Below are positions 1 to 6,410 of a stretch of DNA of 8,652 bases, piece by piece. The DNA comes from an uncultured Planctomycetales bacterium. GTDB taxonomy: Bacteria > Planctomycetota > Planctomycetia > Isosphaerales > Isosphaeraceae. Within the stretch, counting starts at the first letter, position 1; each line of letters opens with the position of its first letter. The notes under the pieces are model-generated. The model ran no database searches. It saw only the letters and a program-made list of their open reading frames with translations, and was not told where the DNA came from. Where the stretch lies: positions 1 through 8,652 of the forward strand of contig CALKTZ010000731.1 in assembly GCA_937997355.1 (NCBI GenBank), given 5' to 3'. The position numbers and the translations under genes were made by a program.

Positions 1-286
1 AATGATGTTCGAGCTTCACGCCGCTGTTCGCGAGGGCATCCAGGTTGGGGGTGGCGATCTCCGAACCATGATAGCCGACATCTCCCCAGCCCATGTCGTC
101 GGCGACGATCACCAGGATGTTCGGCCGTGTGGGGCTTGCCGGTAACTCGGCCGCATGCGAGGGGGTTCGCGCGGCAATGAACAACAAGCCCGGGAGCATC
201 AGGCCGAGAGCAAATCGGCCGGGATGGCCCTTCGGAGGTTCGGGACGGCGGCCACGGGATGGAGTCGAACCATCGAGATCACGCAC
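1..286 (-). CDS. Secreted sulfatase (arylsulfatase family), N-terminal part only
   Basis: Sulfatases hydrolyse sulfate esters; in planctomycetes they are mostly secreted and act on sulfated polysaccharides. Read on the minus strand, the frame gives RPNILVIVADDMGWGDVG followed by GSEIATPNLDALANSGV. This is the canonical start of the alkaline-phosphatase-like sulfatase fold; the paired Asp of VADD are calcium ligands. Before it lies a signal peptide with basic residues (PKGHPGR), a hydrophobic core (FALGLMLPGLLFIAA) and a likely cleavage site after SHA. The gene runs off the left edge, so the catalytic Cys/Ser-x-Pro-x-Arg site is not visible and the substrate cannot be named. The start is uncertain. 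GTG at 286 has GGAG 9 bases upstream and gives a long 45-50 residue leader. ATG at 199 gives a short leader with no basic residues before its core and no Shine-Dalgarno. The gene is divergent from the phosphofructokinase gene. Confidence 0.9.
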   Translation of the reverse strand, partial: MRDLDGSTPSRGRRPEPPKGHPGRFALGLMLPGLLFIAARTPSHAAELPASPTRPNILVIVADDMGWGDVGYHGSEIATPNLDALANSGVKLEHH

Positions 287-702
287 TTTGTGGATCTCCG
301 TCGTCGATGAGCGAGCGGGTGGGTTCGGGGCGACCGCCCGAGTAGCTGGTTGCGTCTTGATACTCCAACCAGAATTGTTGTTCTCATCCGCCAGCACAAG
401 GGATCGCCCGGCCGCTCGCGATCTACGGATGAGTCCCAGAGTCAGGCTGGGGCACTGCGATGAAGCAGCAGTTGGATGCGTCGATCTGCCTCGAATGGGA
501 ATCTGAACAAAGCCGGGCAGGGGTGCTCAATTCGCAAGCAGAGATCGATTGCGGCGAGCGGCAATATAACCGGAGCAATATTGTAACCTTTTAATGTATT
601 TGAGCTTGAGAAGAATTATCTGCACGGCGATTGCAATGGCATTGCAATTGCAATTTTGCCGGAATTGATTCACGAAAGAATGCGAGGGGAGGATGCCGTT
701 CC
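287..702. other. Divergent intergenic region between sulfatase and phosphofructokinase genes
   Basis: No convincing gene is seen here. The left part (287 to about 530) is GC-rich; the right part (about 540-680) is clearly AT-rich and probably holds the phosphofructokinase promoter, although no clean -35/-10 pair could be assigned. Visible structure includes the inverted repeat CAATAT (562-567) / ATATTG (578-583) and the TTGCAA cluster at 631-653. A 44-codon ORF at 460-594 (plus) has a GGGG 7 bases before its ATG but resembles nothing recognised. Confidence 0.5.
631..653. promoter_or_regulatory. Cluster of three TTGCAA palindromes, candidate operator
   Basis: The self-complementary hexamer TTGCAA occurs at 631-636, 642-647 and 648-653. 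The first two copies form a perfect 8-1-8 inverted repeat (631-647, TTGCAATG-G-CATTGCAA). The last two form a perfect 12-base palindrome (642-653). The cluster lies 50-72 bases before the chosen GTG start of the phosphofructokinase gene, in an AT-rich stretch, which fits an operator or activator site. The binding protein is unknown. The copies being about one helical turn apart (11 bases from first to second) supports a protein site, but this is inference. Confidence 0.4.
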
Positions 703-2028
703 GTGGTCGATTCCAAGGATCTGATGATCAAGACGCTCGGCCCCTGCCGCATCGATAGCCCGCTCGGCTATCTGATCGAGGGGCGTGCGCAGACCTTTCA
801 CAACGTCGACGAGTCGGACCGGGTGTTGTTCGATGACACGGCCTCCGCGCTGGCCGCCCGGGGGGGATTGTCGGCCTGGGAGTTGCCGGGCTTCGAGCCG
901 GCGGGGCCGAGGCGGAAGATCTTCTTCGACCCCTCGAAGACGCGGGCGGCGATCGTCACCTGCGGCGGCCTCTGCCCCGGCCTCAACGACGTGATCCGCG
1001 CCCTCACGCTGGAGCTCTATTTTCGCTACGGGGTGCGTCGCATCCACGGGTTCTGCAACGGCTATCAGGGGTTCATCGCCAAATATCAGCGAGGGGCGCT
1101 CGACCTCACCCCCGAGTTCGTCGCCGGGATCAACGAGAAGGGGGGGACGATCCTCGGTACGTCGCGCGGCGAGCAGGACCCCGGCGAGATCGTCGACTGC
1201 CTCGAACGGATGAACATCAACGTCCTCTTCGTGATCGGCGGCGACGGCACGATCCGGGGGGCCATGCGGGTCGCCCGGGAGATCGAGGAGCGGGGGATGA
1301 AGATCGCGGTCGTCGGCATCCCCAAGACGATCGACAACGACATCATGTATATCGACCAGAGCTTCGGCTTCCAGACCGCCTTCTCGGAGGCGACCACCTC
1401 GATCCGCGCCGCGCATGTCGAGGCGGAGGCGTCGCCGAACGGGGTGGGGCTGGTGAAGCTGATGGGGCGGCACTCGGGGTTCATCGCGTGTTATGCGTCG
1501 CTGGCGATGAGCGATCCCAACTTCGTGCTGATCCCGGAGGTCCCCTTCCAGCTTGAGGGGGATCGGGGCCTGCTGAATGTGCTGCAAAATCGCCTGGAAC
1601 GGCGAGGGCATGCCGTGATCGTGGTGGCCGAGGGGGCCGGACAGGAGCTGATGGAGCAATCGACGCACGAGACCGACGCCTCGGGCAACGCCCGGCTCGG
1701 CGACATCGGCCAGTTCCTCAAGCATCGCATCACCGAGCATTTCGCCCGCGTGAACGTCGAGCTGAACCTGAAATACATCGACCCGAGCTATGCGATTCGC
1801 AGCGTGCCCGCGAACCCGTATGACAGCGTCTATTGCACGCGGCTCGCGCACAACGCGGTCCACGCGGCCATGAGCGGACGGACCGAGATGATCGTCGGCC
1901 GCTGGAACGCGCGATTCGTCCACGTCCCCATGGCCATGGCGATCCGCGCCAGCAACCGAGTCGACCCCAACGGCGACCTCTGGATGTCTGTCCTCGAATC
2001 GACGAGCCAGCCGCGCGAGTTTCGGTGA
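703..2028 (+). CDS. pfkA: ATP-dependent 6-phosphofructokinase, TP0108/plant-like type
   Basis: This cytoplasmic enzyme phosphorylates fructose 6-phosphate to fructose 1,6-bisphosphate, the committing step of glycolysis. From the GTG start the protein has 441 residues, as expected for the long TP0108/plant-like group rather than the roughly 320-residue E. coli type. Visible motifs are the nucleotide-binding GGLCPGLN (88-95), GGDGT (179-183), PKTIDND (207-213, with D211 matching the catalytic base, E. coli Asp127) and MGRHSGF (254-260, substrate binding). The Gly in GGDGT marks ATP rather than pyrophosphate use, although the following PKT keeps a Lys otherwise seen in pyrophosphate enzymes; this pairing is known in plant and trypanosomatid ATP enzymes. 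The start is GTG 703 because GGAGG (688-692) lies 10 bases upstream. ATG 724 (434 residues) with AAGG 5 bases upstream is a real alternative. An extension to TTG 631 would run through the palindrome cluster and is unlikely. The gene is apparently monocistronic and converges on the kinase gene. Confidence 0.93.
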   Translation: MVDSKDLMIKTLGPCRIDSPLGYLIEGRAQTFHNVDESDRVLFDDTASALAARGGLSAWELPGFEPAGPRRKIFFDPSKTRAAIVTCGGLCPGLNDVIRALTLELYFRYGVRRIHGFCNGYQGFIAKYQRGALDLTPEFVAGINEKGGTILGTSRGEQDPGEIVDCLERMNINVLFVIGGDGTIRGAMRVAREIEERGMKIAVVGIPKTIDNDIMYIDQSFGFQTAFSEATTSIRAAHVEAEASPNGVGLVKLMGRHSGFIACYASLAMSDPNFVLIPEVPFQLEGDRGLLNVLQNRLERRGHAVIVVAEGAGQELMEQSTHETDASGNARLGDIGQFLKHRITEHFARVNVELNLKYIDPSYAIRSVPANPYDSVYCTRLAHNAVHAAMSGRTEMIVGRWNARFVHVPMAMAIRASNRVDPNGDLWMSVLESTSQPREFR

Positions 2029-2079
2029 AAGAACACAGGGGCACTACGCGAGTTCGAAAGAGAATCGGCTTGGGCTCGT

Positions 2080-4500
2080 TTAATCCTTGGCCCCGGACAG
2101 CGCGATTGGAGGAAGCGCGGCCAGCCTTTCTTTCTGATCGCGGAGTTTGACCCTCAATATTACATTCGATTCATCAAGCCGGAGTCCTTCCTCCAGGGCC
2201 TTAATCGACTGCTCCAAACCTCTCCGCACCTGAGATAGATCGTTCTTTGTCCATCCATTCTTGGAAATTTGAACCAACGCCTCGCTCCTGATTGCATAGG
2301 ACCAAGCGTGGCTGGGATGGAGTCGAACGATTTTGTCCGCGAATCGAAGGAACAGATCGCTCAGGCGCTCCGCACCTGAAATGCAGCCGGCTTTGCGATG
2401 ATTTGTACCGAGTGTCGCAAGCTGATTTAAGATGTTGGAGAAGGGACGCGAGTCTAGAGGGAATTGAATTTTCAGGGAATGGCTCAGATGGTCGATGAGG
2501 TCGACCAGTTCGGCTGCCTCTCGCTCAAGTTCCTCCGCATTGGGCCTGGAATTCGCGTGGATTTGATCCCAGTGGTCCAGTTCCCGCACCACCCAGTGGC
2601 CGAGGCCGATGTGAGTGCCATCGATCACTGAAAACGCTAAATCCGCTTGATTGGCGACTGTTACTTTTTTGAGTTGCTCGATGTATTCCTTCGCTTCTGG
2701 ATACCGGCCGTCGTCCGCCAGGGTGCAGGCGGCGAATAGGAGCTCGTCGGGTTGCTTGAGATCGTCCGGAGTGGTGAGCGATAGTAAATACGATCTCTGA
2801 AGTCTCGCCTGGTTTTTCAGATTGTCGTTCCCGAGGTTCGACGCTGTTTCCAATTGTAAATAGCAACGGGAAATATCAACGAAGCAACGTGCTCTGAGAG
2901 GTCGATCTCGAATTTTCATCACGATGTCTTGAGATTCTTTAAATAAACGGAACGAACTTTCGAAAAAATCCTCGTTCGTGAATAATTTTCCTAGTTCTAA
3001 ATAAGAATTTGAAAGGTAATGCAAGTAATGTTGATCGCGAGGGTTGCGGGCGAGGCATTCTTTCAGAAGATCGACTCGCCGCCTGGCCGCGGATCGCGCT
3101 TCCAGGAATCGTCCGGAACCGTCCAATCTGTTCGCGATCATCCCATTCAGCTCGCCGAGACGTTCGAGTACGTCCGTCGTCACTCCCCGGAAGCCGTCGA
3201 CTTCCATAATCCTTTCCGTGAGTTGCATAATGACTTGCTCGGGCTTGCCAAGCGGTGCATCACGCTTGCGGACCGCCAGGGTCGCGGGGAGTTGCTCCAG
3301 GAGGACTTCCGCGAGCTGGGCGGTGACGCTCGACATGAGGGCGAGGCTTTTTTTCGTGCTTTCTTGTTCTTCCCTGATGCGTTGGACCGAGATCAGGGCG
3401 CCGATGACGAGGGCGGCCAGGAGGCCGGCGACCATCGGCTTGCGCCGGCACCACCGCCAGGCGTGTTGCAATGGGGAGATCGGCCGTGCCTTGATCGGCC
3501 TGTGCTCGATCCATCGGCGGAGGTCGTCGGCGAGGTCCCGGGCCGACGAATAGCGGTGACTCGGATCTTTTTGCAGGCACTTCAGCGCGATGGTTTCCAG
3601 TTCTCGGGGGATCGCCGGGTTCAATCTCCTGGGGGGGACGGGTTCCTGCTCCGTCACGAGCTTGTAGAGCTCGCGGCGCGTCGCCGCGCGGAACGGCCTC
3701 TGGCCGGTCAGCAGTTCGTAGAGCACGACCCCCAGGGAGTAGACATCGGCCCCGACGCCCAGCCTGGCACGATCGCCGATGACCTGCTCCGGCGGCATGT
3801 ATTCCGGGGTTCCGCGCGGCCCGTCGATCACCGACTGCAAGGTGTCGGATGGATCTTCCGGCAAGGCCAGGCCGAAGTCCGCCACCTTGGGGATCAAGGC
3901 ATTCCACGGGGCGTGCCTGTCGCCATCCAGGAGGATGTTCGCCGGCTTCAGATCGAGGTGGAGGAGCTTGCAATCGTGAATATGCTGGACGGTGATCGCC
4001 ACCTGTTCGAGCAGACCGGCCGCGTCACGCGCCGGGATGGGCTGATCTTTCAGTCGATCGCTCAAGGCCCCGCCGCGGGCATATTGAAGGATGAAATAGA
4101 GCCGGCCCTCGATCTCGTCGAAATCGAAGAGTTGGATGATGTTCGGATGGCTGACCCTCGCGATGGCCTTCGCCTCGCGGAGCCAGCGGCGGCGCAACTT
4201 CGACGGATCGGCCTCGCTCCCCGCGGCGAGCAGGACCTTCAGCACGACCGGGCGGTCTAATTCCGCGTCTCGCGCCAGATAGGCGACGCCCATGGCGCCT
4301 TCGCCGATCTTCTCGATGATCTCATATCTGGGAACGGCGGGGGGCTGAAACTCGGGATCGACCTCCCAGGCCATGAACGCCATCCGCTCGTCGCAACGAG
4401 GGCAATCCCGGATATGCCTCTCGATTTCTTCCTGGCGGGCGGCATCCAGGGCTTCATCGCCGAAGCGCCGGAGCTCATCGTCCGAAGGACACTCGGGCAT
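2080..4500 (-). CDS. Membrane Hanks-type Ser/Thr protein kinase with N-terminal zinc anti-sigma-like motif
   Basis: This 806-residue protein has four parts. (1) Residues 1-45 carry HIRDCPRC (H29, C33, C36), the HxxxCxxC zinc signature of anti-sigma (zf-HC2/ZAS) domains, plus an upstream Cys4. (2) The kinase domain (about 59-335) has Gly loop GEGAMG (66-71), VLK with K88, a likely paired Glu109, catalytic loop HLDLKPANILL (181-191), DFG (208-210), GTPEYMPPEQ (230-239) and DVYSLGVVLYELLTG (252-266). (3) A single membrane segment lies at about 356-372, after basic WCRRK, which predicts a cytoplasmic kinase. (4) About 430 residues follow with helical, TPR-like stretches and no recognised domain, presumably outside the cytoplasm as a sensor or scaffold. 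The usual HRD arginine is Leu182, so this is a non-RD kinase; other catalytic residues are intact. The ATG lies 7 bases after the sigma factor stop, and its Shine-Dalgarno GAGG overlaps that TGA, suggesting translational coupling. The C-terminal coding part is much more AT-rich than the kinase domain. Confidence 0.92.
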   Translation of the reverse strand: MPECPSDDELRRFGDEALDAARQEEIERHIRDCPRCDERMAFMAWEVDPEFQPPAVPRYEIIEKIGEGAMGVAYLARDAELDRPVVLKVLLAAGSEADPSKLRRRWLREAKAIARVSHPNIIQLFDFDEIEGRLYFILQYARGGALSDRLKDQPIPARDAAGLLEQVAITVQHIHDCKLLHLDLKPANILLDGDRHAPWNALIPKVADFGLALPEDPSDTLQSVIDGPRGTPEYMPPEQVIGDRARLGVGADVYSLGVVLYELLTGQRPFRAATRRELYKLVTEQEPVPPRRLNPAIPRELETIALKCLQKDPSHRYSSARDLADDLRRWIEHRPIKARPISPLQHAWRWCRRKPMVAGLLAALVIGALISVQRIREEQESTKKSLALMSSVTAQLAEVLLEQLPATLAVRKRDAPLGKPEQVIMQLTERIMEVDGFRGVTTDVLERLGELNGMIANRLDGSGRFLEARSAARRRVDLLKECLARNPRDQHYLHYLSNSYLELGKLFTNEDFFESSFRLFKESQDIVMKIRDRPLRARCFVDISRCYLQLETASNLGNDNLKNQARLQRSYLLSLTTPDDLKQPDELLFAACTLADDGRYPEAKEYIEQLKKVTVANQADLAFSVIDGTHIGLGHWVVRELDHWDQIHANSRPNAEELEREAAELVDLIDHLSHSLKIQFPLDSRPFSNILNQLATLGTNHRKAGCISGAERLSDLFLRFADKIVRLHPSHAWSYAIRSEALVQISKNGWTKNDLSQVRRGLEQSIKALEEGLRLDESNVILRVKLRDQKERLAALPPIALSGAKD

Positions 4501-4507
4501 GATGGCC

Positions 4508-5140
4508 TCACTGGAATGTCGTCATCTCTCCGAATTCGCGATGCGCCTCCGCGAGAAGTTTCTCAAGCACCCTCTGATTGTTCTTCCAAGCGGAGGAATA
4601 CGTGATCCCGAGGATGTCCGCCGCCTCCCTGGGCGTATAGAACTCCATCGAGATGAGCCGGAAGCATTCCCAGACGATGGGTTTCACCCGCCGCTTCACG
4701 CGTTCTTGGACGGCCGCGATCTTCGCTTCGATCACGTCGAGTAATGGCTCGCGATCTTCGGCATCCATGATTTCCGACGGCGGAGATCCATGCCCGAGGC
4801 CGAGCCCGCTCAGGAGATCACCCTGGCCATCCACGAAGATCAGCGGATCTTCGCGACGAGCCTTGAGGAATTTCAACCCTTCATAGCGACATACGGTCCA
4901 GAGCCATTTTCGAAAGCTTCCTCCCGGATCGTAGACGAAATTGGCCAGGCGTTTTGCCACCTGGAACCATGCTTCCTGACATACCTCGTCGATGGCATTG
5001 TCGTCGAGATGAAGCGACTTGCAACAGGCGCGCAGGAGGCCGTCATATCGCCTTTGGAGTTCCCCCCACGCCTCGTGGTCGTGCCAATCGGAGGCATTCT
5101 TCAACAGAGTCGGCGACGTTCTCGTGAAATCGGGCGGCAT
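4508..5140 (-). CDS. ECF (sigma-70 family) RNA polymerase sigma factor
   Basis: This is an alternative sigma factor that would direct RNA polymerase to a specific promoter set. The 210-residue length is typical of ECF sigma factors. Region 2 spans about 15-95, with DEVCQEAWFQVAKRL (51-65) and the promoter -10 contact area around GSFRKWLWTVCRYEGLKFL (74-92). A linker of about 60 residues follows, and region 4 (about 155-200) contains the helix-turn-helix TPREAADILGITYSSAWKNN (169-188). The start at ATG 5140 is chosen because GGGGA lies 7 bases upstream and the family alignment begins just inside it. The frame stays open upstream to an ATG at 5362, but that extension is Arg-rich, unlike sigma factors, and lacks a Shine-Dalgarno. 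The gene is first of a two-gene operon with the Ser/Thr kinase, an arrangement known for planctomycete ECF groups. It likely pairs functionally with that kinase; its regulon is unknown. Confidence 0.9.
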   Translation of the reverse strand: MPPDFTRTSPTLLKNASDWHDHEAWGELQRRYDGLLRACCKSLHLDDNAIDEVCQEAWFQVAKRLANFVYDPGGSFRKWLWTVCRYEGLKFLKARREDPLIFVDGQGDLLSGLGLGHGSPPSEIMDAEDREPLLDVIEAKIAAVQERVKRRVKPIVWECFRLISMEFYTPREAADILGITYSSAWKNNQRVLEKLLAEAHREFGEMTTFQ

Positions 5141-5493
5141 GGCGATTTCCCCGCGGCGGCGAACCCGGCAACAAAAAAATCCGGCGAGATGTGTCCACGA
5201 AACGAGAACCTTCTCTCGGAGGGGACGGGCGGCGTCCCTCGATCGTTCGATGAGAGCATGCATCAGGGCGGCAGTCAAGTACGAATTCCATCGATCGAAA
5301 TGTTTTCTTCGATTCGGGTCCTTCAGGATTCGCGGACGTCGCCGGAGATCGTCCATTTTCATCCACGCCGATTGATTTGCGAAGGAGAACCATCTGAGTG
5401 GATGGCGTGTTGGTTCACCCTCATCGTATCGGTACTGAAGGCCGCGAATTCTGTCGGAATTCTAGAATGCTTCGCACAAACAGGGGTATTCGC
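5141..5493. other. Divergent regulatory region between sigma/kinase operon and PEP-CTERM genes
   Basis: This 353-base stretch has no supported gene and should hold promoters for both directions. Visible elements are as follows. A direct repeat GAATTCT lies at 5446-5452 and 5457-5463 (11-base period), its second copy overlapping the palindrome ATTCTAGAAT (5459-5468). AGGGG at 5482-5486 is the ribosome site of the first PEP-CTERM gene. On the minus strand, a small hairpin CGAGA-6-TCTCG near 5203-5218 lies before a run of seven T (A run at 5172-5178), just ahead of the sigma factor; the spacing is too long for a normal intrinsic terminator. The sigma reading frame also stays open through 5362. 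Confidence 0.5.
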
Positions 5494-6141
5494 ATGCGCA
5501 CCTTGAATTATATTCTCCTGGCCATTCTCTTTACTGGACAAGCGAAAGCCGGGATTCTTGTCGACAATTCCACGCTCGGTTACTACAACTCCGGCATCGG
5601 CAATCGTTTGATCGGAACGGCTCCGTTTTTCACAGGTGATCCGACGCTCAGCGTCGGCATTGCACCCAACATCTCCGCGGCTGCGACACAACTCGGTGAT
5701 TGGTTGGGCAATCCGCCGAATCTTACCACCTCGGGTGCGACTTGGAGCGCCAATCCAGTATCCATTCCGACGTCTTGGGCTAACGTCACCTCAACAGCAG
5801 TCGTTTACAGGATTGGTCAACAAGGATTTTATCTTGATAATGTAAATATATCGATAGGAATCGACAACGGAATTCTGGTTTGGCTCGACGGGGTATTTGT
5901 GCATGGCAATACCGCCCCCGGATTGCCTCATCCCCTGGGTGAGTATGTCTACAACGTCGGAGATCTATCGGCAGGCGTGCATTACCTTCAGATTCTTCGC
6001 TCTGGGCTGGGGAATCCCGAAAACTGGAATATCCAGGTGACCGGTACTCCATCAGCCGTCCCCGAGCCGTCCAGTTTCGCGATGCTCGCGACGGCCCTCG
6101 TCGGCCTCGGGGTTGCGTGCCGTCGCCGCCGCCTTGCCTGA
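5494..6141 (+). CDS. Secreted PEP-CTERM sorting-domain protein 1
   Basis: This 215-residue secreted protein carries a tripartite exosortase signal. The N-terminus MRTLNYILLAILFTGQAKA is a signal peptide, probably cleaved after AKA. The C-terminus has VPEP (189-192), a hydrophobic segment FAMLATALVGLGVA (195-208) and the basic tail CRRRRLA. By family knowledge the PEP motif is recognised in the membrane by an exosortase, which removes the tail and passes the protein to the cell surface or matrix; no exosortase is in this window. The middle region is rich in Gly, Asn, Ser and Thr. It contains ISIGIDNGILVWLDGVFV and a following GVHYLQI strand, like beta-sandwich domains often seen in such proteins, but no function can be named. 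ATG 5494 is chosen for AGGGG 7 bases upstream and the signal peptide; the in-frame GTG at 5398 would put junk before the signal. It is divergent from the sigma factor and followed after 269 bases by a second PEP-CTERM gene. Confidence 0.88.
   Translation: MRTLNYILLAILFTGQAKAGILVDNSTLGYYNSGIGNRLIGTAPFFTGDPTLSVGIAPNISAAATQLGDWLGNPPNLTTSGATWSANPVSIPTSWANVTSTAVVYRIGQQGFYLDNVNISIGIDNGILVWLDGVFVHGNTAPGLPHPLGEYVYNVGDLSAGVHYLQILRSGLGNPENWNIQVTGTPSAVPEPSSFAMLATALVGLGVACRRRRLA
6047..6074 (+). repeat. 28-base repeat encoding the PEP-CTERM motif, copy 1
   Basis: This 28-base stretch is identical to 7030-7057 in the next gene, starts CTCCATCAGC and ends GAGCCGTCCAG. In both genes it is read in the same frame and encodes SAVPEPSS with its flanks. 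The rest of the two genes shows no comparable DNA identity. Confidence 0.85.
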
Positions 6142-6225
6142 TCGGTGCCTCTTCATCTCACCGGTGCGTGTCGAACGGGAGGCTGGGTAGAGGTTCTCCG
6201 GCCGAGCCCTGTTTGCAAATGCCTC

Positions 6226-6280
6226 AGGTCGTCCCGACCCGTGCGAGGCGGCATCCGGCGTATGCCGCAATACCCGACCT
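6226..6280. terminator. Nested inverted repeats after PEP-CTERM gene 1, possible terminator or attenuator
   Basis: Hairpin 1 is GGTCG-TCC-CGACC (6227-6239). Hairpin 2 is a perfect 7-base stem GCGGCAT / ATGCCGC (6248-6268) with a 7-base loop. AGGTCG (6226-6231) can instead pair with CGACCT (6275-6280), closing around hairpin 2. The structure begins 85 bases after the first PEP-CTERM stop and lies 131 bases before the next gene start. There is no T-run, so an intrinsic terminator is not established. Confidence 0.3.
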
Positions 6281-6410
6281 CAGTCGTCACGGCCCATCGA
6301 AAGTCAGCTCTCAACGCCGTTACTACTCCCGAATAGGCCGTGAACGGTTGCCTCGCTTCTGCCCATGAAGATATCTCTGTATATCAACCAATTCAACTGG
6401 GAACATGCGC

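Noticed and set aside
93..506. 137-codon open frame on the plus strand
   Set aside because: It overlaps the sulfatase N-terminus in antisense; composition is Arg/Gly/Ala-rich with no motif or good ribosome site.
460..594. 44-codon ORF with a GGGG before its ATG
   Set aside because: It ends in the AT-rich promoter-like region, lacks any recognisable feature, and could easily be chance; kept only as a possibility.
670..1923. 417-codon open frame on the minus strand
   Set aside because: Antisense shadow of the phosphofructokinase gene, with Asp/Arg/His-rich low-information protein and no motif.
3019..4260. 413-codon open frame on the plus strand
   Set aside because: It lies antisense within the kinase gene, whose motifs are unmistakable. 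The translation shows no recognisable domain and is the usual shadow of GC-rich coding DNA.
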